Shown: positions 1 through 5,959 of the stretch, one piece after another
How positions within the stretch are numbered: position 1 is the stretch's first letter
Layout: every line of letters starts with the position of its first letter
Source of the DNA: Flavobacteriaceae bacterium
GTDB taxonomy: Bacteria; Bacteroidota; Bacteroidia; Flavobacteriales; Flavobacteriaceae
Length of the DNA: 10,450 nucleotides
NCBI GenBank assembly: GCA_023145595.1
Contig: JAGLDM010000139.1
Coordinates: 1 to 10,450 of the forward strand
Reading direction: 5' to 3'
The notes under the pieces: model-generated
Seen by the model: the letters and a program-made list of their open reading frames with translations, nothing else
The model's database searches: none
What the model was told of the DNA's origin: nothing
Program-made: the position numbers and the translations under genes

Positions 1-367
1 GAGCGACCCATAAAAACACCAAAAACACTGATGTATAACTAGAAACTTCACCCATAAGATAGTATCCGGTCATCAACAAAATATAGGCAATGGCTAATGA
101 AAGTTTATAGCCAATTTTGTCTGCAATAACTCCGGTAATCATTGGCAATAGATACAATATTGCAGTTACAATACCCATAATCTGACCTTTCTCTGTATGG
201 GTAAAACCGAGTCCGCCATCATCTGTAGATCCAGTTAAGTATAGGGCTAAAACAGCAAATAAACCATACCATGCCCATCGCTCAAACAACTCCATAACAC
301 TTGCAACCCAAAAGTTTTTGTTATAGGATTTCATTACTCCGAAGAAAGATTTGTTTTCTGTACTCAT
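1..367 (-). CDS. POT/PTR2-family peptide MFS transporter, N-terminal part (cut by window edge)
   Basis: The visible 122 codons encode the N-terminus of a proton-dependent oligopeptide transporter of the inner membrane. Starting MSTENKSFFGVMKSYNKNFW, it carries a variant of the POT helix-1 signature (ELFERWAWYG; ExxERFxYY in the family) near residues 27-36. Two or three further hydrophobic helices follow, with a GVIADKIGYK loop (MFS loop 2-3 type, G-x-x-A-D-x-x-G). Its ATG is 15 nt downstream of the stop codon of the related transporter at 383-1765, so the two are very probably co-transcribed with this gene second. The W/W changes in the ExxER motif region differ from the neighbour (WERFSYYG), so the two are diverged paralogues rather than a recent duplication. 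The stop codon and the C-terminal two thirds lie outside the window. Family assignment is firm; the substrate (di-/tripeptide or other) is not shown by the sequence. Confidence 0.85.
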   Translation of the reverse strand, partial: MSTENKSFFGVMKSYNKNFWVASVMELFERWAWYGLFAVLALYLTGSTDDGGLGFTHTEKGQIMGIVTAILYLLPMITGVIADKIGYKLSLAIAYILLMTGYYLMGEVSSYTSVFLVFLWVA

Positions 368-382
368 ACTTTTATTTTTTTG

Positions 383-1765
383 TTATTCTGATAATTCAAA
401 GCCTTCTGTTTCGTGCATTTCAATTTCGTTGTCTTCAATTCCGTGAGTTAGCACTTCTAATTTTTTTCTAACGAGTAATACCAAACTACCTAGAACTACA
501 CAAAATACAGCAATTCCTGTAAAGATGAGATATTCGCCCAAACTTTCTGACCATTCGCCAAGCAAACCAGCGAGTTTACTTCCAAAGCCAGTCATCGCAA
601 AATAAACACCCATCATTAAAGAGGCGTATTTTGCTGGGGCTAATTTGGTAACAAAGGATAATGCAACGGGAGAAAGACTTAATTCTCCAATAGTGTGGAA
701 TAAATAAGCCAAAACCAACCAGTACATAGCAGATGACCCAGTAGTTTCATATTGTGCTGTAGCGGCAGTCATAAAAAAGAACCCCATTCCCATGATGATC
801 AATCCAACAATCATTTTAAAAAGCGAAGAAGATGTTTTTCCTTTTAATTTTCTTGTTGCCCAATATGCAGCAACCGTTGTTCCTAAAAATATGATAAACA
901 TAGCGTTTAAGGATTGAAACCATGAAGCCGGAATTTGCCATCCCATTAATACTCTATTGGTTTTTTCCATAGTGTAAATATTCATTAGACCTCCTGCTTG
1001 TTCAAAGGCACCCCAGAATACAATTACAATTAAAAAGGAAATTAATAAGACGATTACTCTATCTTTTTCAATTTTTGTTAATGGCTTGTTTAGTAATTCT
1101 TTTTCTTCAGCATTTTGAGAAGCACCTAAAAAGTTTCCAACCTCTTTTAAATATTTTTGTCCGGCAACATATTGAATAATACCGAGTCCCATACCAATAC
1201 CTGCCAATCCAAATCCGTAATGCCACCCATAAACTTCACCAACATAGCCAACTATTAAACTTGATAAAAATGCACCAACATTTATTCCGATATAAAAAAT
1301 GGTAAACCCTTTGTCTCTTCTAATATCTCCATGTTTGTATAAGCCGCCAACCATCGTTGAGATATTTGGTTTTAGCATTCCCACTCCACAAACAATTAAA
1401 ACAAGTCCGGTATAAAAAGCCCACATTTGTTCAATAGCCAAAACACTATGACCAAATAACAGCAAAACACCTCCTATGAGTACCGATTTTTTTTGACCTA
1501 TTAATTTATCAGCAATAATCCCACCCGGAATAGACATTACATATACCATCATGGTGTACCAACCATATAAAGCGAGTGCATCTCCATTGCTCCAACCGAG
1601 TCCGGCATTTTCTACATCTGTTCTACCGACTAAATATAGAACTAAAATGGCGCGCATTCCATAATATGAAAAGCGTTCCCACATTTCTGTAAAGAATAAT
1701 ACATAAAGTCCAATTGGATGACCAAAGAGTTCTCTTTGATGCGGTTTTAATACAGTGTCTGACAT
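383..1765 (-). CDS. Proton-dependent di/tripeptide transporter, POT/PTR2 family
   Basis: This encodes a 460-aa inner-membrane MFS transporter that would import small peptides with protons. Visible family marks are the E27-x-x-E30-R-F-x-Y-Y motif in helix 1, the helix-4 GVGMLKPNIST segment, the PTR2 signature FYIGINVGAFLSS, and the C-terminal-half motif GELSLSPVALSFVTKLAP. About 12-14 hydrophobic helices are present. The reading frame is open back to 1804, but I place the start at the ATG at 1765 (MSDTVLKPHQ). That fits the usual short cytoplasmic N-terminus, and the 1804 start would lie inside a consensus -7 promoter element (1802-1809, minus strand). It is the first gene of a two-transporter unit, with the partial paralogue beginning 15 nt after its stop. 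It is divergent from the HMG-CoA reductase gene. Confidence 0.92.
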   Translation of the reverse strand: MSDTVLKPHQRELFGHPIGLYVLFFTEMWERFSYYGMRAILVLYLVGRTDVENAGLGWSNGDALALYGWYTMMVYVMSIPGGIIADKLIGQKKSVLIGGVLLLFGHSVLAIEQMWAFYTGLVLIVCGVGMLKPNISTMVGGLYKHGDIRRDKGFTIFYIGINVGAFLSSLIVGYVGEVYGWHYGFGLAGIGMGLGIIQYVAGQKYLKEVGNFLGASQNAEEKELLNKPLTKIEKDRVIVLLISFLIVIVFWGAFEQAGGLMNIYTMEKTNRVLMGWQIPASWFQSLNAMFIIFLGTTVAAYWATRKLKGKTSSSLFKMIVGLIIMGMGFFFMTAATAQYETTGSSAMYWLVLAYLFHTIGELSLSPVALSFVTKLAPAKYASLMMGVYFAMTGFGSKLAGLLGEWSESLGEYLIFTGIAVFCVVLGSLVLLVRKKLEVLTHGIEDNEIEMHETEGFELSE

Positions 1766-1801
1766 ATTAAATAAATAAGTTATTTGTGAAATATGAATTT
1801 T

Positions 1802-1809
1802 CAAATCTA
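1802..1809 (-). promoter_or_regulatory. Bacteroidota -7 promoter element for the peptide transporter unit
   Basis: Read on the minus strand this is TAGATTTG, an exact TAnnTTTG match. It would start transcription near 1795, giving a leader of about 30 nt to the ATG at 1765. No clear TTTG -33 box is visible, only T-rich sequence about 20 bp upstream, so this is a partial promoter call. Confidence 0.45.
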
Positions 1810-1843
1810 TGAAAAAGAGAATATAAAAGTAGTCATTTTAAGT

Positions 1844-1851
1844 TATCTTTG
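1844..1851 (+). promoter_or_regulatory. Bacteroidota -7 promoter element for the HMG-CoA reductase gene
   Basis: TATCTTTG matches TAnnTTTG exactly and sits 23 nt upstream of the ATG at 1875, so the leader would be about 17 nt. A -33 TTG is not evident. The divergent promoters for the transporters and the reductase therefore lie within about 50 bp of each other and could be co-regulated. Confidence 0.45.
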
Positions 1852-1874
1852 TCAGTATAATTAATTAGATAACA

Positions 1875-3173
1875 ATGATGAAAAAAACCATTACTGGATT
1901 TTCGAAATTCTCGAAACGAGAAAAAATAGATTGGATTATTTCAACTTTTTTTGAAGATGCTGAGGTTGCAAAAAAAACAATAAGTCAGTATTGGAACGAT
2001 GATAAAACGTTACAAGACCTACACGATGACTTTATAGAAAACACCATTTCAAATTTTTATTTACCCTACGGAGTAGCACCTAATTTTGTGATAAATAACA
2101 GGGAATATGTAATTCCTATGGTGGTTGAAGAGAGTTCTGTGGTGGCAGCAGCATCTTTGGTAGCAAAGTTCTGGAGTACACGAGGCGGATTTAAAGCAAC
2201 GGTTATTTCAACAACAAAAATAGGGCAGGTTCATTTTATGTTTGATGGTGAGTTTGCTGATTTAAAAGCGCATTTTAACGATTCAAAATCACGATTAATT
2301 ACTGCAACAGATTCCATTACTAAAAATATGCGCAAGCGGGGCGGTGGAATTTTAGATATAGAATTGCGTGATAAATCTTCGGAATTAGAAAATTACTATC
2401 AGTTGCATGTTACTTTTGAAACCATGGATTCTATGGGTGCTAATTTTATCAATTCGTGTTTGGAGGCCATTGCAAAGGAATTTAATAAAGAGAACTCAGC
2501 AAGCTCAGTACAAGTTCAAATTGTGATGAGTATTTTATCTAATTATGTTCCAGATTGTATTGTGAGAGCAGAAGTGAGTTGCCCTGTTAATAGGTTGTAC
2601 AAAGAAAATGCCGAGTTATTTGCTCAAAAATTCAAACAAGCGGTTGATATTGCTAATGTGGAGCCTCATAGAGCAGTGACACATAATAAAGGAATCATGA
2701 ACGGAATAGATGCCGTGGTAGTTGCAACAGGAAATGATTTTAGAGCCATTGAATCTGGAGCACATGCATACGCGGCGCAAAGTGGAGCCTATAAAAGTTT
2801 ATCTCAGTGCGAAATAAAAGATGGAATATTTACTTTCTGGATCGAAATTCCATTGGCATTAGGAACCGTTGGTGGACTAACAGCCATTCATCCTTTAGCG
2901 AAACTATCTTTAGAAATGTTGCAAAAACCATCGGCTTCTGAATTGATGGAAATAGTTGCTGTTGCAGGTTTGGCACAAAACTTTGCGGCTTTACGTGCTT
3001 TAACAACAACGGGGATTCAGCATGGACATATGAAAATGCACCTTTCAAATATTATAAAGCAGTTAGATACTTCTGAAGAAGAAAAAACGTATTTGTTGAA
3101 TTATTTTGAAAAGAAAGAAGTTTCTCATAGTGCTGTTGTTGCGGCTTATGAGAAGATGAAGGAGAGAGGATAA
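1875..3173 (+). CDS. mvaA: Hydroxymethylglutaryl-CoA reductase, class II
   Basis: This 432-aa cytoplasmic enzyme interconverts HMG-CoA and mevalonate. In flavobacteria it is normally the isoprenoid-forming step of the mevalonate pathway, although database names often say degradative. Class II features are visible in order: the substrate-loop segment ENTISNFYLPYGVAPN (residues 55-70), the catalytic Glu region PMVVEESSVVAAAS (Glu85/86), the nucleotide-binding-type DSMGAN segment (185-190), Lys272 and Asp288 (in THNKGIMNGID and GNDFRA, with the same 16-residue spacing as Lys267/Asp283 of the Pseudomonas mevalonii enzyme), GTVGG (330-334) and the catalytic His near 385 in GIQHGHM. No membrane domain is present, as expected for class II. 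Two adjacent ATGs (1875, 1878) could serve as start. The gene appears to be a single transcription unit; the next plus-strand gene begins 187 nt later behind its own promoter-like element. Confidence 0.95.
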   Translation: MMKKTITGFSKFSKREKIDWIISTFFEDAEVAKKTISQYWNDDKTLQDLHDDFIENTISNFYLPYGVAPNFVINNREYVIPMVVEESSVVAAASLVAKFWSTRGGFKATVISTTKIGQVHFMFDGEFADLKAHFNDSKSRLITATDSITKNMRKRGGGILDIELRDKSSELENYYQLHVTFETMDSMGANFINSCLEAIAKEFNKENSASSVQVQIVMSILSNYVPDCIVRAEVSCPVNRLYKENAELFAQKFKQAVDIANVEPHRAVTHNKGIMNGIDAVVVATGNDFRAIESGAHAYAAQSGAYKSLSQCEIKDGIFTFWIEIPLALGTVGGLTAIHPLAKLSLEMLQKPSASELMEIVAVAGLAQNFAALRALTTTGIQHGHMKMHLSNIIKQLDTSEEEKTYLLNYFEKKEVSHSAVVAAYEKMKERG

Positions 3174-3196
3174 TTAAAAAATCATTAGGGTATAAT

Positions 3197-3222
3197 TCTA
3201 TTTACGATATTGTCAGCAAAAA
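3197..3222 (+). repeat. Left copy of an imperfect direct repeat flanking the FGE-like lipoprotein gene
   Basis: This 26-nt segment matches 4526-4551 at 20 positions, and all six differences are transitions (C/T or A/G). The core of both copies reads ATTGT followed two bases later by GCAAAAA. Both copies are followed by a TTTAG within about 15 nt. The two copies bracket the lipoprotein gene. Confidence 0.5.
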
Positions 3223-3245
3223 AAGACTTTTAGGGTTTAATATTT

Positions 3246-3304
3246 GCGTATGTTTGGGCGTTTCGTTTATGTAAACAAACACACCAGTATGTTTACCCAC
3301 ACGC
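3246..3304 (+). promoter_or_regulatory. Promoter-like element and structured leader of the lipoprotein gene
   Basis: TATGTTTG (3249-3256) matches the -7 consensus TAnnTTTG; a -33 box is not convincing. Transcription from it would begin near 3263, giving a leader of about 100 nt. That leader contains a perfect 7-bp hairpin, GTAAACA (3271-3277) pairing with TGTTTAC (3290-3296) around a 12-nt loop. A second palindrome GTTTA-TG-TAAAC overlaps its left arm, so two folds compete. At DNA level GCGT (3246-3249) can also pair with ACGC (3301-3304). This could be a protein-binding or RNA-control site, or a recombination site rather than a leader. Confidence 0.35.
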
Positions 3305-3360
3305 TAGCAAAGATTAAAGACAGAAAAAGTATGACAACCTTAAAAATAAGTTTAACCATT

Positions 3361-4473
3361 ATGAAAAAATCAATTTTAATTCTTTTCACAGTAGTATTTT
3401 TAACAAGTTGCAGTAAGGATGATGATTTAGTAGATAACACTACCGTACCAACTTTAACCACCTTAGCCATAACAGAAATAACACCCACAAGCGCAACAAG
3501 TGGTGGCGATATTACAGATGCTGGCGGAGCAGATATCACAGCAAAAGGCGTTTGTTGGAACACGTCACCTTCACCAACGATATTAGATTTTACAACGGAC
3601 GAAGGTAACAACCCAAGCAATTATACCAGTAGTATAAGCGGTTTAATAGTAAACACTACTTATTATGTGAGAGCTTATGCTACCAATAGCAAAGGTACAG
3701 GCTATGGTAATGAACTCGAATTTACAGCAAAAAATGTGTTTCCAGGCGAAAAAGTAACTGTAGCAGGTGGTGCTTTTCAAATGGGCAGTACTGCTGGAAG
3801 GACAAATGAATCACCCATACACGGTGTAACGCTTAGCCAATTTAGTATAAGTAAATACGAAATAACCAATGTCCAATACGCTACTTTTATGAATGACATA
3901 GGGGCTAATGGAAACGGTAGTTTTAATGGCGTAGAATATTTAGATATGGCAGGTGTAGGGGTGCAAATTAGCCATACAAGTGGTGATTTTATAGCTAATA
4001 GCGGTAAAGAAAATTACCCAGTAATAGAAGTAAGTTGGTTTGGAGCTAAGGCGTATGCCGAGTATTACGGAGGCAGATTACCAACAGAGGCGGAATGGGA
4101 GTTTGCTGCAAAAGGCGGTAATAGTAGTAGTGGTTACATTTATTCAGGTAGCAATACTTTAGATGATGTAGCTTGGTCTACTGCCAATTCAGGAGGGACT
4201 ACACACCCTATTGGCACAAAAAATGCCAACGAATTAGGGATACATGATATGAGTGGTAATGTATGGGAATGGACAAACGATTGGTTCGGTAGCGATTATT
4301 ACGGTAGTAGCCCAAGTGACGACCCTCAAGGTTTAACTTCGGGTATTAGACGTGTTAATCGTGGCGGTAGTTGGAACGGTAGTGTCAGCTACAGCCGTGT
4401 TGCCTATCGTAACGGAAGCAATCCCGTGAATACCTACGAAAATTTGGGCTTCCGCCCAGTGTTTGTTCCATAG
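3361..4473 (+). CDS. Surface lipoprotein: fibronectin-like domain plus FGE/SUMF1-type (C-type-lectin-like fold) domain with a DGR-like variable C-terminus
   Basis: This 370-aa lipoprotein has a signal peptide with lipobox LTSC (Cys17). SKDDD follows, the acidic tag that sends Bacteroidota lipoproteins to the outer cell surface. Residues about 30-125 form a fibronectin III-like domain of a type common in this phylum (TSATSGGDIT, GVCW, TTYYVRAYATNSKGTGYG). Residues about 132-370 form a sulfatase-modifying-factor domain: GGAFQMGS, KYEITNVQYATFMN, GGRLPTEAEWEFAAKGG, DMSGNVWEWTNDW, RGGSW, LGFRPV. The catalytic cysteines of true formylglycine-generating enzymes are missing (YSRVAYR where FGEs have Cys), so a binding role is likelier than catalysis. 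The 3' end (4375-4443) looks like a DGR variable region. An in-frame ATG at 3244 exists, but 3361 is chosen because it gives an ideal signal peptide. No partner genes adjoin it. Confidence 0.88.
   Translation: MKKSILILFTVVFLTSCSKDDDLVDNTTVPTLTTLAITEITPTSATSGGDITDAGGADITAKGVCWNTSPSPTILDFTTDEGNNPSNYTSSISGLIVNTTYYVRAYATNSKGTGYGNELEFTAKNVFPGEKVTVAGGAFQMGSTAGRTNESPIHGVTLSQFSISKYEITNVQYATFMNDIGANGNGSFNGVEYLDMAGVGVQISHTSGDFIANSGKENYPVIEVSWFGAKAYAEYYGGRLPTEAEWEFAAKGGNSSSGYIYSGSNTLDDVAWSTANSGGTTHPIGTKNANELGIHDMSGNVWEWTNDWFGSDYYGSSPSDDPQGLTSGIRRVNRGGSWNGSVSYSRVAYRNGSNPVNTYENLGFRPVFVP
4375..4458 (+). other. Candidate DGR variable region ending in a GC-rich hairpin
   Basis: After RGGSW the codons are AAC GGT AGT GTC AGC TAC AGC, then later TAT, AAC GGA AGC AAT and ACC TAC GAA AAT. 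In related FGE-fold proteins these are mostly Asn, and all the NNY codons among them can be reached from AAY by changing only adenines, the DGR mutagenesis pattern. The codons between them (CGT, GTT, GCC, CGT, CCC, GTG) fit the conserved frame RVAxRNxxxPVN. The segment ends with a hairpin, TGGGC (4445-4449), loop TTCC, GCCCA (4454-4458), at the place where DGR targets carry a GC-rich initiation segment and hairpin. No reverse transcriptase or template repeat is present here, so this remains a candidate. Confidence 0.4.
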
Positions 4474-4525
4474 TTCAATTAGCTATTGCCTTTCTTTTCA
4501 GTTAAAGGGGCTTATAAGAAAGAGT

Positions 4526-4551
4526 TCCGTTTATGACATTGTTGGCAAAAA
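4526..4551 (+). repeat. Right copy of the imperfect direct repeat flanking the lipoprotein gene
   Basis: This is the partner of 3197-3222 (20 of 26 identical, differences all transitions). It begins 52 nt after the lipoprotein stop codon. Copies at both ends of one gene fit a cassette-like unit, but a widespread intergenic repeat family would look the same within a single window. Confidence 0.5.
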
Positions 4552-4667
4552 CCCTTTAGATTTTTAGAATTCACCTATATTTGAGATAGAAAACACCCAA
4601 TTCGGTGTATAAAAATGTAATATAAATTATTTGTAGACGTATTTTAGGACTAGACATATAGAAAAAA

Positions 4668-5201
4668 TTGAAAATTGTGATAATACGACAAGAAAACAGA
4701 AACGACCATAAAGAAGTGTTTAACGTAATTGAAAGTGCTTTTAAAGATGCTGAATTCGCAGACAATACAGAACAGTTTTTAGTTGAACGATTACGAAAAT
4801 CAGACGCTTTTATTCCTGAACTATCAATGATTGCAGAAATTGGCGGAAAAATTGTTGGACATATTCTGTTGACAAAACTTAAAATTAAAAACAAATCCAA
4901 TGAATTTGATTCATTGGCTTTGGCACCTGTTTCTGTAATACCCGAATTTCAAGGAAAAGGAATTGGTGGGAAATTAATAGTTGAATCACATAAGAAAGCG
5001 AAAGAATTAGGGTATAAATCAATCGTTCTATTGGGACACGAAAAATATTATCCAAGATTCGGTTACGAACAAGCAGATAAGTATGGGATTGAATTGCCGT
5101 TTGAAGTTCCAAAAGAGAATTGTATGGTGATTGAATTAGTTGAAAACGGGCTAAATGGAGTAAATGGAATGGTTGAATACCCAAAAGAGTTTAATGAATA
5201 A
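4668..5201 (+). CDS. GNAT-family N-acetyltransferase (YhbS-like)
   Basis: This 177-aa cytoplasmic protein would transfer an acetyl group from acetyl-CoA to an unknown acceptor. The acetyl-CoA pyrophosphate-binding motif A is clear: PVSVIPEFQGKGIG with Q95-G-K-G-I-G100. LLGHEKYYPRFGYEQA (about 121-136) is typical of the YhbS branch. The start is a TTG at 4668, because an in-frame TAG lies only 7 nt upstream and the first in-frame ATG would remove 53 residues. A GTG three codons further (4677) is an alternative. There is no Shine-Dalgarno sequence, usual for this phylum. The gene stands alone, 194 nt after the lipoprotein and 159 nt before the toxin-antitoxin pair. No RHH antitoxin precedes it, so it is not an obvious TacT/AtaT-type toxin. 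Substrate unknown. Confidence 0.87.
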   Translation: MKIVIIRQENRNDHKEVFNVIESAFKDAEFADNTEQFLVERLRKSDAFIPELSMIAEIGGKIVGHILLTKLKIKNKSNEFDSLALAPVSVIPEFQGKGIGGKLIVESHKKAKELGYKSIVLLGHEKYYPRFGYEQADKYGIELPFEVPKENCMVIELVENGLNGVNGMVEYPKEFNE

Positions 5202-5219
5202 AATACGACACCACAATAA

Positions 5220-5268
5220 TGGTAGCCGTTGCACAAGCCACTAATCATACACAAACACGTTACCAACT
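5220..5268 (+). repeat. Imperfect inverted repeat between GNAT and toxin-antitoxin genes
   Basis: TGGTA-GC-CGTTG (5220-5231) can fold with CACG-T-TACCA (5256-5265), with unpaired bases in both arms and a 24-nt loop. This recalls integron attC-like folded sites, although the canonical RYYYAAC/GTTRRRY boxes are not clearly met. The right arm (GTTACCAACT, 5259-5268) also recurs inverted at 5895-5904 beyond the toxin gene. Confidence 0.35.
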
Positions 5269-5311
5269 ATAAAACCAAACAATCTCAAATCAGACTTTCA
5301 GAACTTCTAAA

Positions 5312-5351
5312 TTTGTAGACTTAACATTTTTGGTGTAATTTTACACCAAAA
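5312..5351 (+). promoter_or_regulatory. Promoter with overlapping operator palindrome of the ParD/ParE-type operon
   Basis: TTTG (5312-5315) and TAATTTTA (5336-5343, one mismatch to TAnnTTTG) are separated by 20 bp, the spacing of Bacteroidota promoters. Across the -7 element lies a perfect inverted repeat with 11-bp arms, TTTTGGTGTAA (5328-5338) and TTACACCAAAA (5341-5351), with a 2-bp centre. It ends 9 nt before the antitoxin ATG. Ribbon-helix-helix antitoxins bind such operators, so autorepression by the ParD-ParE complex is the likely control. Confidence 0.65.
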
Positions 5352-5360
5352 TAAATTATT

Positions 5361-5594
5361 ATGGCAAGACAAAGTATTTCATTCACTCAACCAAATGATG
5401 AGTGGTTAAAAAATCAAGTTGACAGCAAAGAATATTCTAGTAAAAGTGAACTTGTGAACGATTTAATTAGACAAGCAAGAAAGCAACAAAGACAAATTGA
5501 CTGGATAAGTTCTAAATTGGAGAAAGCTGAAAATAATGGATTCACTAATTCCAATAAGGAACAAATATTAGCGGAATCAAAGTCTTTGACTTAA
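5361..5594 (+). CDS. parD: ParD-family ribbon-helix-helix antitoxin
   Basis: This 77-aa antitoxin is predicted to bind and neutralise the toxin encoded immediately downstream and to repress its own operon. The N-terminal half (SISFTQPNDEWLKNQV, then YSSKSELVNDLIRQARKQQ) is a ribbon-helix-helix DNA-binding fold: a short strand, a helix, then the SKSELV turn and second helix. The polar, charged C-terminal third (about 45-77) is the usual toxin-wrapping tail. The length is normal for the CC2985-like ParD group. Its stop overlaps the toxin start (TAATG, one shared base), the classic antitoxin-first translationally coupled arrangement. A perfect 24-bp palindrome directly upstream supports autoregulation. 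Confidence 0.85.
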   Translation: MARQSISFTQPNDEWLKNQVDSKEYSSKSELVNDLIRQARKQQRQIDWISSKLEKAENNGFTNSNKEQILAESKSLT

Positions 5595-5881
5595 TGGCAA
5601 ATTATAAACTAAGCAATGTAGCAAAAGATGACTTGATTAGAATTCACCGCTACGGAGTTAAGAAATTTGGAATGACTCAGGCTGATAAATATTTTAATAC
5701 ATTTTTTGAGTATTTTGATATTATAGCAGAAAACCCTTTTTCATTCAAGTCAGTAGATTACATAAAGGCTGGATATAGAAGATGTGTATGTGGCTCTGAT
5801 AATATTTACTTCAAAGTGAATAATAATATTGTGGAAATTATGGCGATAATAGGAGGCCAAGATTTAAAGAATATTCTGTAA
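5594..5881 (+). CDS. parE: RelE/ParE-superfamily toxin (ParE-like)
   Basis: This 95-aa toxin fits the RelE/ParE fold. It has N-terminal YKLSNVAKDDLIRIHRYGVKKFGMTQADKYF helices, the ENPF segment after helix 2, then a beta-sheet core AGYRRCVCGSDNIYFKV and the terminal strand VEIMAIIGGQDLKNIL, where ParE proteins usually have an IxRILHxRxD motif. ParE members poison DNA gyrase and RelE members cut ribosome-bound mRNA. The pairing with a ParD-type antitoxin and the lack of obvious RelE catalytic residues favour ParE, but the target is inferred. It is translationally coupled to the antitoxin by a one-base overlap. The usual Arg/His of the HxR-D terminal motif is replaced by GGQD, so activity is not assured. 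Confidence 0.85.
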   Translation: MANYKLSNVAKDDLIRIHRYGVKKFGMTQADKYFNTFFEYFDIIAENPFSFKSVDYIKAGYRRCVCGSDNIYFKVNNNIVEIMAIIGGQDLKNIL

Positions 5882-5894
5882 ATCAGAAAATTAC

Positions 5895-5904
5895 AGTTGG
5901 TAAC
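5895..5904 (-). repeat. Inverted copy of the 10-bp flank repeat of the toxin-antitoxin unit
   Basis: AGTTGGTAAC is the exact reverse complement of GTTACCAACT at 5259-5268. The two copies bracket the promoter and both genes of the toxin-antitoxin operon. Ten bases are short enough to arise by chance, but the positions, 13 nt after the toxin stop and 60 nt before the promoter, are suggestive. Confidence 0.35.
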
Positions 5905-5959
5905 AACGCATATAAAAAAACAGTTGTTTTGTGATTTAATTCAAAGTTATTTTTTACAA

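Noticed and set aside
1766..1804. Upstream start of the peptide transporter at 1804
   Set aside because: The extra 13 residues are not part of the family N-terminus and the start would overlap the -7 promoter element.
2830..3048. Minus-strand frame inside the HMG-CoA reductase gene, and similarly 3267-3620, 6508-6882 and 7778-7978
   Set aside because: All lie fully opposite well-supported genes, with no motifs of their own.
3244..3360. N-terminal extension of the lipoprotein from an ATG at 3244
   Set aside because: It would bury an ideal lipoprotein signal peptide 39 residues inside the protein and crosses the hairpin leader.
4593..4608. Hairpin ACACC-CAATTC-GGTGT as a terminator for the lipoprotein gene
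   Set aside because: Only five pairs and no T-run on the plus strand; too weak to call.
4571..5266. Minus-strand frames opposite the GNAT gene
   Set aside because: The opposite strand carries a full acetyltransferase with its motif A; these frames show no family features.
4668..5594. GNAT plus ribbon-helix-helix protein as a TacT/AtaT-type toxin-antitoxin pair
   Set aside because: Those systems have the antitoxin gene upstream and overlapping. Here the RHH protein is 159 nt downstream, with its own promoter and its own ParE-type partner.
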